DNA of 64,000 bases from Paenibacillus sp. Soil766 (GTDB taxonomy: Bacteria > Bacillota > Bacilli > Paenibacillales > NBRC-103111), in assembly GCF_001428105.1 (NCBI RefSeq), contig NZ_LMSJ01000008.1, positions 62,001 through 126,000 of the forward strand, given 5' to 3'. Shown one piece after another: positions 52,400 to 60,589 of the stretch; position 1 is the first letter of the stretch, and each line of letters starts with the position of its first letter. Under the pieces are notes generated by a model that saw only the letters and a list, made by a program, of their open reading frames with translations, did not search any database and was not told the origin of the DNA. A program made the position numbers and the translations under genes.

Positions 52400-52507
52400 C
52401 CGTTGAACTAACAAGGAACTATAGCTCAATAAATATCAGGAGAAAGCTGCCGACAGCATAGATCGGCAGCTTTCTCAGCAAACGGGCAGATTAACGCAAC
52501 ACGACGC
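52400..52507. repeat. Accessory-zone repeat unit, copy L (complete)
   Basis: Left half CGTTGAACTAACAAGGAACTATAGCTCAATAA as an inverted repeat, payload hairpin AGAAAGCTGCCG / CGGCAGCTTTCT (52441-52475), right half AAACGGGCAGATTAACGCAACAC. About 105 bases. It is the clearest full unit and defines the family. Confidence 0.75.
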
Positions 52508-52655
52508 TATGTTTAGCGTCCTATATATGTGGAAGTATTACGAAACTTTATAGAAGACGTAAGGGCAGTTACATAAATTACAGAGGTGTTTGTAAGAAAC
52601 TATCGGAAATCTATAGTGAAATTACAGATATAACTAAGAATTAGGAGCAAACCGT

Positions 52656-53444
52656 ATGCGTAAGAATTGCAAATTGATTTTGGTTGAAGGGTTATGCGGT
52701 ACGGGAAAGTCGACTTTAGCTGAACGATTACATTTCTACTTGGTACAACAAGGCATTTCCTCACGTTTTTATGACGAGGGTGCAAAAGGACATCCAACAA
52801 GTTTGAACTGGCATGCCTTCTTCCACGAAGAAGAATATAAGGAACTTCTGATGCGATATCCAGACTCATCAAGTGTAATCCGTTCATTGGCGATAAGAAA
52901 TACTAACTATTATCTGATTCCTTATCGTGAAGTCAAGGAATTAAACAAGTTGGATGCGCTCAATACAGAACTGAAGTCCCGTGAGCTTTGCTGGACGGAA
53001 TCACCCGTAGCCGAACTGTCAGAGTTTACATCCTCGATTCAACGGCAATGGGCTCGTTTCGCTGAGTCCGCTAGCAATTTAGAGGAGGTATACGTGCTCG
53101 AAGCAGTGTTTTTTCAGCATCAGATACATGATTTGTTACGTCATTATCAAGCTGAAAATAGCTATATTGAGCAGCATATTCAAGGAATCGCAGATCAAAT
53201 TGCTTCTTTGCATCCTGTGGTTATTTATTTAACTCAACCGAATGTGCGGGAGCAGCAGGTTTGGATTTCTTCCATTCGTTCAAAACCCAATTTTGCGACG
53301 GAACAAAATATTAGGTTTATGGAAAACCGCAAGCGAATCGAAATTAGGCTACTAGATATGCTGCCATTTCGAAGCTATACAATAGAGAATGCGAACCTTG
53401 ATTGGGAAGAGGTCTTTAGCAATATGGTGGAGGTCATAGGCTAA
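52656..53444 (+). CDS. P-loop NTPase, thymidylate-kinase-like
   Basis: 262 residues, ATG behind AGGAGCAAACC. Walker A VEGLCGTGKSTLAERL at residues 10-25. A DRxS-like segment is not clear. VVIYLTQPNVREQQVWI is a Walker-B-like strand. Its length exceeds thymidylate kinase, and helical insertions lie at about 60-170. It is related to small-molecule or nucleoside kinases of unknown substrate found in Bacillota accessory regions. Confidence 0.75.
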   Translation: MRKNCKLILVEGLCGTGKSTLAERLHFYLVQQGISSRFYDEGAKGHPTSLNWHAFFHEEEYKELLMRYPDSSSVIRSLAIRNTNYYLIPYREVKELNKLDALNTELKSRELCWTESPVAELSEFTSSIQRQWARFAESASNLEEVYVLEAVFFQHQIHDLLRHYQAENSYIEQHIQGIADQIASLHPVVIYLTQPNVREQQVWISSIRSKPNFATEQNIRFMENRKRIEIRLLDMLPFRSYTIENANLDWEEVFSNMVEVIG

Positions 53445-53666
53445 AATATCGAGTAAGAGTGTGTGGTACAAATTCACACCAATGAAGTAGTGGAAATATC
53501 CGAAATAGACATGAAAAGATATTGAATTTGCAATCAAATATATCTAAAAAGGTGCTTTTATGCCAGAGAAACGATGGATGGTATCACCGATTCAGCAAAT
53601 TTGGAATGAATGGTGAAAAATAATTGTTCCCGAAAATAACAGTTGTATCAGCAAATCCTCCAGCCG

Positions 53667-54218
53667 ATGGAGAAATTAAATGGTGTCTCAATGACAAATA
53701 CGGAGAATGACCTAGCAATAAATCTGGAAAACACTGCAGGAAAATTACCTCCCATAGAGGAAAAAGTTAAACCTTATGGTTTTGGTGGCTGGCTTTACTT
53801 TGTGGCGTTAGGGTTCATATTAACTTTTGGGAACTCTTTATACTATTTGATTGGTACTATACTACCCATTTATCGAGATGGACTTTTATCCCAATTATAT
53901 GAAGAAACCTGGAAATATTCATTTGTTATAATATATGAAACAGTTATAAATATATTTTTTGTGATTTTTCCAGTGTTCCTTGGGTATCTTATCTTGAAAA
54001 AAAAGAAGTTATTGAAGTATATGGTTATAAATTTTTATGTAATCAACTTTATCGTTAATATTGGCTATTATTTTATTACAAACTCCATTGAGGAAATGGC
54101 TACTCACGATTTTATGGGCGAACAAGGTAGGAATATTGTTAAATCATTGGTAACTTGTTTAATATGGATACCCTACTTTATAAATTCAAAACGAGTAAAG
54201 AATACATTTATTAATTAA
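53667..54218 (+). CDS. DUF2569-like membrane protein
   Basis: 183 residues if started at the ATG at 53667; ATG 53691 and TTG 53643 are alternatives, and none has a strong ribosome binding site. After an acidic N-terminus it shows YGFGGWLYFVALGFILTFGN, typical of DUF2569, with four hydrophobic helices and a basic end. The DNA just upstream (53445-53666) contains short coding-like scraps (a 18-codon ORF starting MPEKRWMVSPIQQ at 53561), suggesting rearrangement in front of this gene. Confidence 0.6.
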   Translation: MEKLNGVSMTNTENDLAINLENTAGKLPPIEEKVKPYGFGGWLYFVALGFILTFGNSLYYLIGTILPIYRDGLLSQLYEETWKYSFVIIYETVINIFFVIFPVFLGYLILKKKKLLKYMVINFYVINFIVNIGYYFITNSIEEMATHDFMGEQGRNIVKSLVTCLIWIPYFINSKRVKNTFIN

Positions 54219-54393
54219 TCAAATTTCGTATTTAAATTGCAGGCTCAGGCATCCAGTCTACATAGATTGGTTGCCTTTTCTCAACTAATGCTGCCGCGTG
54301 CATCTATTTGCTTTGCTAAGGTGAAGAAGGGTGAAGCAACTTTGTATGCGATAATTATGGCGAAAGCTAATAAGATTTGGCAAGGGGGGAATT

Positions 54394-54915
54394 ATGTTAG
54401 GAGCAGTTATAGGAGATGTAATTGGATCCTTATTTGAGTGGCATAATACCAAATCTACTGAGTTTAAGCTCTATGATAGGTTTACGAGATTTACAGATGA
54501 TACTGTTCTAACGGTAGCTATTGGAGCTCAAGCAGTAGCTTGCGCAGTCTTTCTCGCGAGAAACAATACATCAAAAGATGAAATTCAATCATTTATTCAG
54601 CAGAAATTCAAATATAATCTCACGCAAAGACTAGATGACATAAGACCCAACTATGCTTTTGATCCAAGCTGTCAGGGTTCGGTCCCACAAGCGATTATTG
54701 CATTTTTAGAGTCGACGGATTATGAGGATGCGATTAGAAAGGCAATTTCAATTGGCGGAGACAGTGACACGATAGCGTGTATTACTGGAGGTATAGCACA
54801 TGCTTACTATAAAGAAATACCAAAGGATATTGTATCGGAAGTCATGCTAAGACTAGATTTCAAGTTAAGGCAAGTAATTGGACTATTCAATGACAAGTAC
54901 AACATTGTAATATGA
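54394..54915 (+). pseudogene. ADP-ribosylglycohydrolase with a large in-frame internal deletion
   Basis: 173 residues versus about 260 for the family. The start MLGAVIGDVIGSLFEW and metal motif FTDDTVLTVA are intact. The sequence then jumps directly to AVACAVFLARNNTSKDEIQS and the intact end (DPSCQGSVPQAIIAFLESTD, GGDSDTIACITGGIAHAYY). The missing segment is the central helical core that follows TDDT. Frame is kept and the ribosome binding site GGGGGG is good, so a shortened protein may be made, but normal de-ADP-ribosylation is unlikely. Confidence 0.75.
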
Positions 54916-55045
54916 TTGTTCAACTAAGCGGAGACGATAGAACAACGTGTTCAACAATAAAGATAAGAGATCCCGGCGTTAAAGTAACGGGAAACTATAG
55001 TTGAGGGGCTTGCTTCGCGGCAAGCTCCTCTTTCGGTTATTGAAG
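54911..55045. repeat. Accessory-zone repeats, copy M, with terminator hairpin
   Basis: TTGTTCAACTAAGCGGAGACGATAGAACAAC at the end of the glycohydrolase, a second GTTCAACAATAA, then GTAACGGGAAACTATAGTTGA and a strong hairpin GAGGGGCTTGC / GCAAGCTCCTC with TTTCGG. It is the last recognised copy. Confidence 0.6.
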
Positions 55046-55290
55046 TAAAAGCCAGAATTTTATTAGGGAAGTTTATGAAGAGATCCGTTTGAAAGCGGAT
55101 TTACTTAAATAACAAAAATCATACAGAAACACCTAAAGATTCTTAAGGCCTGGAATGGAGGAATCAAAGTACAGTGAAAGCATCGATGGAGCAAAGCTTT
55201 TAGTGGAAATGAAAGCGATTCATTTATGAGCGATCATTCCCTGTTAGCAATAAACTCCAAATAAAATTCCTAAAGGAGGAAATTGTTGCA

Positions 55291-58200
55291 ATGAGGAGGA
55301 TTGGACTGTGTGCTATACCCCTGGTGGTAGTGATCGTAATGATGTTGACAAATATCGCCTATGCGGATGTATCATCCCATTATCTTAACCCGCTGATGAA
55401 AGGAGCCGACCCTACCATTGAACGGCAAGAGGATGGATACTATTATTCCGCTGCAGGCGATGGCAATGTTGTATTGAAACGGCATGAAACCATTCTGGGC
55501 GTTTCCACCGCAAAGAGTAAAGAAGTATGGAAGTTACCTGAGAACCTGGAATTTATATGGGGGCCAGATGCACACAGAATTGATGGCAAATGGTACATCT
55601 ATTTCGCATCCGGTCCGAAGAATAGCGATCAAGCGGGGCGCTTTGCTTATGGTCATCCCAGCTCTTATGTTCTGGAGAATAGCTCGCCCGACCCATTTGA
55701 AGGGACCTGGGAACTGAAGGGAACATATGATAATGGAGACGGACTTACACCCCAGCAGGGGTTGTTGAATACGCAAAGCTATGGACTGCCTACCGGCTTT
55801 GTAACCATCAATGGACAGAGGTACCTTACCTATACCAAATATTTTTATTATATAGATCCAAAAACGGGGAACGAGAGATTTGATGAGTGTCCCACAATAG
55901 TAAAGATGAAAAACCCGTGGACATTGGAAGGCGAAGAGTTTACTTTAGCCAGGCCGACCCACGACTGGGAGAAGTATGTTGATAATGTTAATGAAGGCGC
56001 AGCCGTGGTGGAGCGGAATGGTAAAGTTTATTTTGCCTATTCCGCCAGCAGCTACACGCATGATAATTATGCGGTGGGCCTGTCCTGGGCTGATTTGGCC
56101 CAAAGTGTGGAGAATGAAGCGGCATGGAATAAACATCCCGAGCCGATCATGAAACGTTCGGATGAAAATGGTTCTTATTCGACTGGCTCGCCGTTATTTC
56201 TGAAATCAGAAGACGGCACAGAGGACTGGATTACATACCATGGCATACCGACCCATAGTCAAGGCGGAAAGAATAGAGAAGTTCGCGCCCAGCGTATAAA
56301 TTGGGACAACAATGACTTCATCAATCTAGGCATCCCATCCAACCCCGGCACAGTGCTTAGCCGCCCCTCCGGGGAGGAGAAGAGCGAAGTCTATGAAGCG
56401 GAAGACGCGCAACTATCAGGGGCTGCAAAAGCAACAATGAACAGTATCTATGCCTCGTCAGGCCGATATGCTCGGTATAGCAATGGCAATGACAGCGACT
56501 ATGTAGAATTTACAATCAACACGAATTCAGGGGGGACATACGCGCTGGACTTCCGCTACAACAACAATACGGCAGAGCCGGTCACCATGACGCTGGGCGT
56601 GAACCAGGAGGCTAATGCCGCGCTTGTATTCCCGTCTAATGCCGGACCGCAGAACAAGCTGAACTTCGACTTAAAAACCGTTCAAAACATCCGGCTGAAT
56701 ACAGGCAGCAACATCGTGCGTCTTTCCGGTAAAAGCGCATTGGGGCTGGACGCGATCATTGCCAAGAAAAGCGTCTTGTATGAAGCGGAGAACGCGGAGC
56801 TGTCAGGCGGCGCGGGCATCGCTCAAAATCATGAGGGATATAGCGGTTCAGGTTTTTCCAGCGGGTTCACGGAGCCGAACGCGGCGATCAGCTTTACCGT
56901 AAACGCCCCTCATGCGGGCAGCTATTCGGTCAAGCTGGCTTATGGCGCGGGAGGCGAGGACGATCGAACCTTGACCATGTATGTGAATGGCGTGAAGATC
57001 AAACAAGCGAATTTCTTCGGTCTGAAGGAATGGGATAAGTGGGCCGACCGCTATGACAACTTATTCCTGAAAGAAGGCAGCAATGTCATCACCTATAGGT
57101 ATGACAATGGCGATACGGCGAATGTGAATCTCGATTATATCACCGTTACCGAAGCGGCGACCTGGACGTATGAGGCGGAATCCGCCAAAACGACAGGCGG
57201 GGCGGATGCCGGAATCGTTCAGGCTCAGGATGGCAATACGGGAATCGGGTATGTGAGCGGCCTGTCCCAGGTGAACTCGTCCGTGGAATTTTCTGTGGAG
57301 GCCGAATATGCGGCCAGCTATGATCTCAAGCTGCGGTACGCCACAGAGCAGGTTGGCAAAACATTGTCGCTGGAGGTGAACGGCGCGCTTGTGCAGGACA
57401 TCGTCCTTCCCCACTCTGGAGGCGCCGGGATGTGGAAGGAATACACGGTGACCGTTCCCCTGAAGAAAGGGAAAAACAGCATCGCCTATAGGAGCGCAGC
57501 CGGGGATTCAGGCGTCATCCAGATCGATCATATTCATCTGAATAAGCGCACGCCTTGGAAATATCAGGCGGAAGCGGCAACCCTCTCAGGCACGCCGGGG
57601 ATCGGCAGAGACCGTCTATGGTTTGAAGGCAACGGTTATGTAGGCTTATTCCAGAAAAAAGGGGATGCTGTCCGATTTGAAGTGAATGTCCCCTATACGG
57701 CGGCCTATACGTCAACCTTGCGTTATTCGGGTGTACAGTCGTCGAATCGAACCATGACCCTGTATGTGAACGGCAACCGGATCAAGCAAGTTTCCATGCC
57801 GCCGACAGTGAATTGGGATACCTGGATGGATGCGACCGAGACTGTCAATCTACAGGCCGGAAAAAACATCATTGAATTCCGCCGTGAGGAAGCGGATACG
57901 GGCCAGCTCAATATAGACAGCCTGATCCTGGATAAATTCAGCGGTGGATTCATGAGCACGACGGCCAGGGAGCTTACCCCCGAGAAGATGGTGAAGATCC
58001 AGCCGAAGCATAGCGGCAAGGCGCTGAGCGTGGCAGGGGAGAAATACAATCAGGGAGCGGCCGTCATCCAATTTTCCAATGGCGATACCAATAGTCAATT
58101 GATGCGATTCGTGGATCTGGGAACAGGCTATTACCGGATTCTGATTATGCGTGGCGCACGTTTCCTCGATATCAAGCCTGATTCGGGTATCCAGGAGCTT

Positions 58201-60537
58201 ATTCTAAATCAGACTATTGAGGAAGCCCCTATTCCCTCCGATACCGAACAGTGGTCTTTGGAGAAGGATGGCGATTATTACAAAATCATCAATAGAAGCA
58301 ATGGAAAAGTGATTACGGTCAATGAAGCGTCCAAAGGAAACAACGCTGTTATACGGTTGGCCGATGACGAGGGGAAAGATCACCAGCGGTTTAAGATTGA
58401 GCTGCGCAACCTTTATGACAATACCTTCTACTCGGTGTCGGACATGACTACTGTCCCGGAGGCGGTGCAGGCAGGCCAGGAGCTGACTCTCTTCGGAACA
58501 GTTTCGCCGGATTGGGCCACACGTAAAACTATCTCCTGGAGCATCAAGGATGCCGGGCAAACAAGAGCTACCCTGGATGGGAATGTGCTGTCCGCCACAA
58601 GAGCGGGAACAGTCATTGTCACCGCTACGATAGAAGAAGGAAGCGACATCGGTGTGAACTACTCTAAGGACTTCACCATTACCGTCACTAAGAAGGACGC
58701 GGATGTTAGTCCTGAAAAGGCCACCTTCGATCTTTATGTTCCTGGGGATGTAAGCGCCAGCATTATATGGAATGAAGCCAAGACTGTTACCGGGGTGGTG
58801 TACACAGCGACAGTAACAGGTGTCGTATATAATGGCACATTGGGAACAGAAGGTTATACGATTAATGGGGATTTGCTGACCATCAAGCACGAGACTATGG
58901 TCGGGTTGGGGTTGCAGAGCGGTGATAAGGCGGACTTCTCTATCTTGTTTAATCAGGGGAATCCGGCTGTGTTAAGTGTCAATGTGGTGGACAGCTATGC
59001 TTTGGCTAACCATAGTATAACAGTGACAACCGAGGGGCATGGCACTGTTAGCGCCAATGTATCGTCAGCGGTCAAAGATACGGCGATTACCTTGACCGCT
59101 ATACCAGATCCTGGAAACTTCTTCAAGGGCTGGCAGGTGAATAGTCCGAGTGGACTAAATGTGACTGGCAATACCTTCACCATGCCAGACGAGGCGGTGA
59201 TGATCACTGCGATATTCGGAACACCGTCCTACAGCGTTACCTATAACGGCAACGGCGCAGCAAGCGGTCTTGCGCCGGTAGATGACAGTAGTTATGGGCA
59301 AGGTGTTACGGTATCGGTCTATGGCAATACCGGCAATCTGAAGAAGCTGGGCTATTTCTTTGCCGGCTGGAATGTACGGGCGGATGGCAGCGGAACCAGC
59401 TACACGGAAGGCCAGGTATTCACAATAGGCGGGGCGGACCTGACTCTGTATGCGCAATGGAAGGTTGAAAATTCGGGTGGTTCTTCTGGGGGAGGTTCGT
59501 ATGGTGGGGATTCTTCCGACGGCAGTTCACCAGTAACACCAACGAGCGAAGGAGTTATTTCAGCGAATAACAGCGAATTTACGGTTCAAGCAGATAAGAA
59601 GGGCGAATTCGGCATAGGTGATGAGATTAAGATCGAGATCCCTGCCGGCGCTTCTCGAAAGGAATTCCAACTTATCATCAGCAAGGTAACAGACACACAA
59701 AAGCTGCTTGCAGTCAAAGATGCACTGCTCAGTCCGGTGTTTGAGATTCGGAAGGACTTCCCAGGAATTTTCGATAAGGAGATCACATTGTCCATTACTT
59801 TCGATCCTACCAAATTAAAGATGGGTCAAAAGCCGACTGTATTCTCCTATGACGAAGCACGAAAAAACTGGATGGAAATGGGCGGTCAGGTCAGTGAGAC
59901 CACTTCCATTACCGTGAAGGTGAACAACATTGCCAAGTTTGCGGTATTCGGCGTCGATCAGGCATCGAGCCTGATCGATCCGAAACCGACGGTCAACTTG
60001 AGTGACCTGACGGCACACTGGGCGGAGTCCGATGCCAAACAAGCGATTGATCTAGGAATCGTCAGCGGTTATCCGGACGGTACGTTCAAGCCGGATCGAG
60101 CCGTAACACGCGCCGAGTTTGCCGCCATGCTCATTAATGCGCTCAAGTTGCAAGGGAATCCCCTCTACAGCGCACAACTAACGTTCACCGATAAGGAGAA
60201 GATAGGCGTGTGGGCGCTGAATGCCGTGGCGCAAGCGGTGCAAAGAGGGATCATTACCGGTTACGAGGATGGTTCCTTCCGCCCGGATGCTGAGATTACC
60301 CGCAGTGAGATGGCTAAAATGATTGCCAATGCCCTGGACCAGTCAGACGAAAAGGCAACAACAACAGAGTTTGCGGATGACACGGCTATTCCTGTCTGGG
60401 CGAAGGGTGCCGTTGCAAACTTGAGCAAGCGGGGCATTATTGAAGGCGAAGGAGGAAACCGATTCGCTCCCGGTGATCAAACAACAAGAGCAGAGGCGAT
60501 CAGAGTGATGCTGAACATGCTGCGCAACAGACAATAG
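55291..60537 (+). CDS. Secreted, S-layer-anchored modular GH43 glycosidase (1748 aa)
   Basis: ATG behind AAAGGAGGAAATTGTTGC. Signal peptide 1-25 (LVVVIVMMLTNIAYA). GH43 propeller (about 30-345): base Asp in KGADPTIERQED, pKa-modulating Asp in FIWGPDAHRIDGKWYIYF, acid Glu in VNEGAAVVERNGKVYFAYS. Four CBM6/35-like domains starting near 367, 497, 626 and 758 (YEAEDAQLSG, YEAENAELSG, YEAESAKTTG, YQAEAATLSG). Ricin-type lectin (about 896-1050), Ig-like, CBM_X2 (about 1139-1240), two bacterial/Listeria-Bacteroides repeats (about 1245-1390), Ser/Gly linker, a further domain (about 1420-1555), and three SLH domains (1565-1748) for cell-wall attachment. It is probably an arabinan- or xylan-debranching enzyme displayed on the cell. 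It is the first gene of a pair with 60590. Confidence 0.93.
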   Translation: MRRIGLCAIPLVVVIVMMLTNIAYADVSSHYLNPLMKGADPTIERQEDGYYYSAAGDGNVVLKRHETILGVSTAKSKEVWKLPENLEFIWGPDAHRIDGKWYIYFASGPKNSDQAGRFAYGHPSSYVLENSSPDPFEGTWELKGTYDNGDGLTPQQGLLNTQSYGLPTGFVTINGQRYLTYTKYFYYIDPKTGNERFDECPTIVKMKNPWTLEGEEFTLARPTHDWEKYVDNVNEGAAVVERNGKVYFAYSASSYTHDNYAVGLSWADLAQSVENEAAWNKHPEPIMKRSDENGSYSTGSPLFLKSEDGTEDWITYHGIPTHSQGGKNREVRAQRINWDNNDFINLGIPSNPGTVLSRPSGEEKSEVYEAEDAQLSGAAKATMNSIYASSGRYARYSNGNDSDYVEFTINTNSGGTYALDFRYNNNTAEPVTMTLGVNQEANAALVFPSNAGPQNKLNFDLKTVQNIRLNTGSNIVRLSGKSALGLDAIIAKKSVLYEAENAELSGGAGIAQNHEGYSGSGFSSGFTEPNAAISFTVNAPHAGSYSVKLAYGAGGEDDRTLTMYVNGVKIKQANFFGLKEWDKWADRYDNLFLKEGSNVITYRYDNGDTANVNLDYITVTEAATWTYEAESAKTTGGADAGIVQAQDGNTGIGYVSGLSQVNSSVEFSVEAEYAASYDLKLRYATEQVGKTLSLEVNGALVQDIVLPHSGGAGMWKEYTVTVPLKKGKNSIAYRSAAGDSGVIQIDHIHLNKRTPWKYQAEAATLSGTPGIGRDRLWFEGNGYVGLFQKKGDAVRFEVNVPYTAAYTSTLRYSGVQSSNRTMTLYVNGNRIKQVSMPPTVNWDTWMDATETVNLQAGKNIIEFRREEADTGQLNIDSLILDKFSGGFMSTTARELTPEKMVKIQPKHSGKALSVAGEKYNQGAAVIQFSNGDTNSQLMRFVDLGTGYYRILIMRGARFLDIKPDSGIQELILNQTIEEAPIPSDTEQWSLEKDGDYYKIINRSNGKVITVNEASKGNNAVIRLADDEGKDHQRFKIELRNLYDNTFYSVSDMTTVPEAVQAGQELTLFGTVSPDWATRKTISWSIKDAGQTRATLDGNVLSATRAGTVIVTATIEEGSDIGVNYSKDFTITVTKKDADVSPEKATFDLYVPGDVSASIIWNEAKTVTGVVYTATVTGVVYNGTLGTEGYTINGDLLTIKHETMVGLGLQSGDKADFSILFNQGNPAVLSVNVVDSYALANHSITVTTEGHGTVSANVSSAVKDTAITLTAIPDPGNFFKGWQVNSPSGLNVTGNTFTMPDEAVMITAIFGTPSYSVTYNGNGAASGLAPVDDSSYGQGVTVSVYGNTGNLKKLGYFFAGWNVRADGSGTSYTEGQVFTIGGADLTLYAQWKVENSGGSSGGGSYGGDSSDGSSPVTPTSEGVISANNSEFTVQADKKGEFGIGDEIKIEIPAGASRKEFQLIISKVTDTQKLLAVKDALLSPVFEIRKDFPGIFDKEITLSITFDPTKLKMGQKPTVFSYDEARKNWMEMGGQVSETTSITVKVNNIAKFAVFGVDQASSLIDPKPTVNLSDLTAHWAESDAKQAIDLGIVSGYPDGTFKPDRAVTRAEFAAMLINALKLQGNPLYSAQLTFTDKEKIGVWALNAVAQAVQRGIITGYEDGSFRPDAEITRSEMAKMIANALDQSDEKATTTEFADDTAIPVWAKGAVANLSKRGIIEGEGGNRFAPGDQTTRAEAIRVMLNMLRNRQ

Positions 60538-60589
60538 AAGACGGAACGCCATTGACAACAGGATGATATGATTCCAAGGAGGATTGTAC

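Noticed and set aside
31292-55045. Interpreting the hairpin repeats as true integron attC sites
   Set aside because: The core boxes do not match the RYYYAAC/GTTRRRY pattern at the expected positions and no integron integrase is in the window. Kept only as a cassette-like hypothesis.
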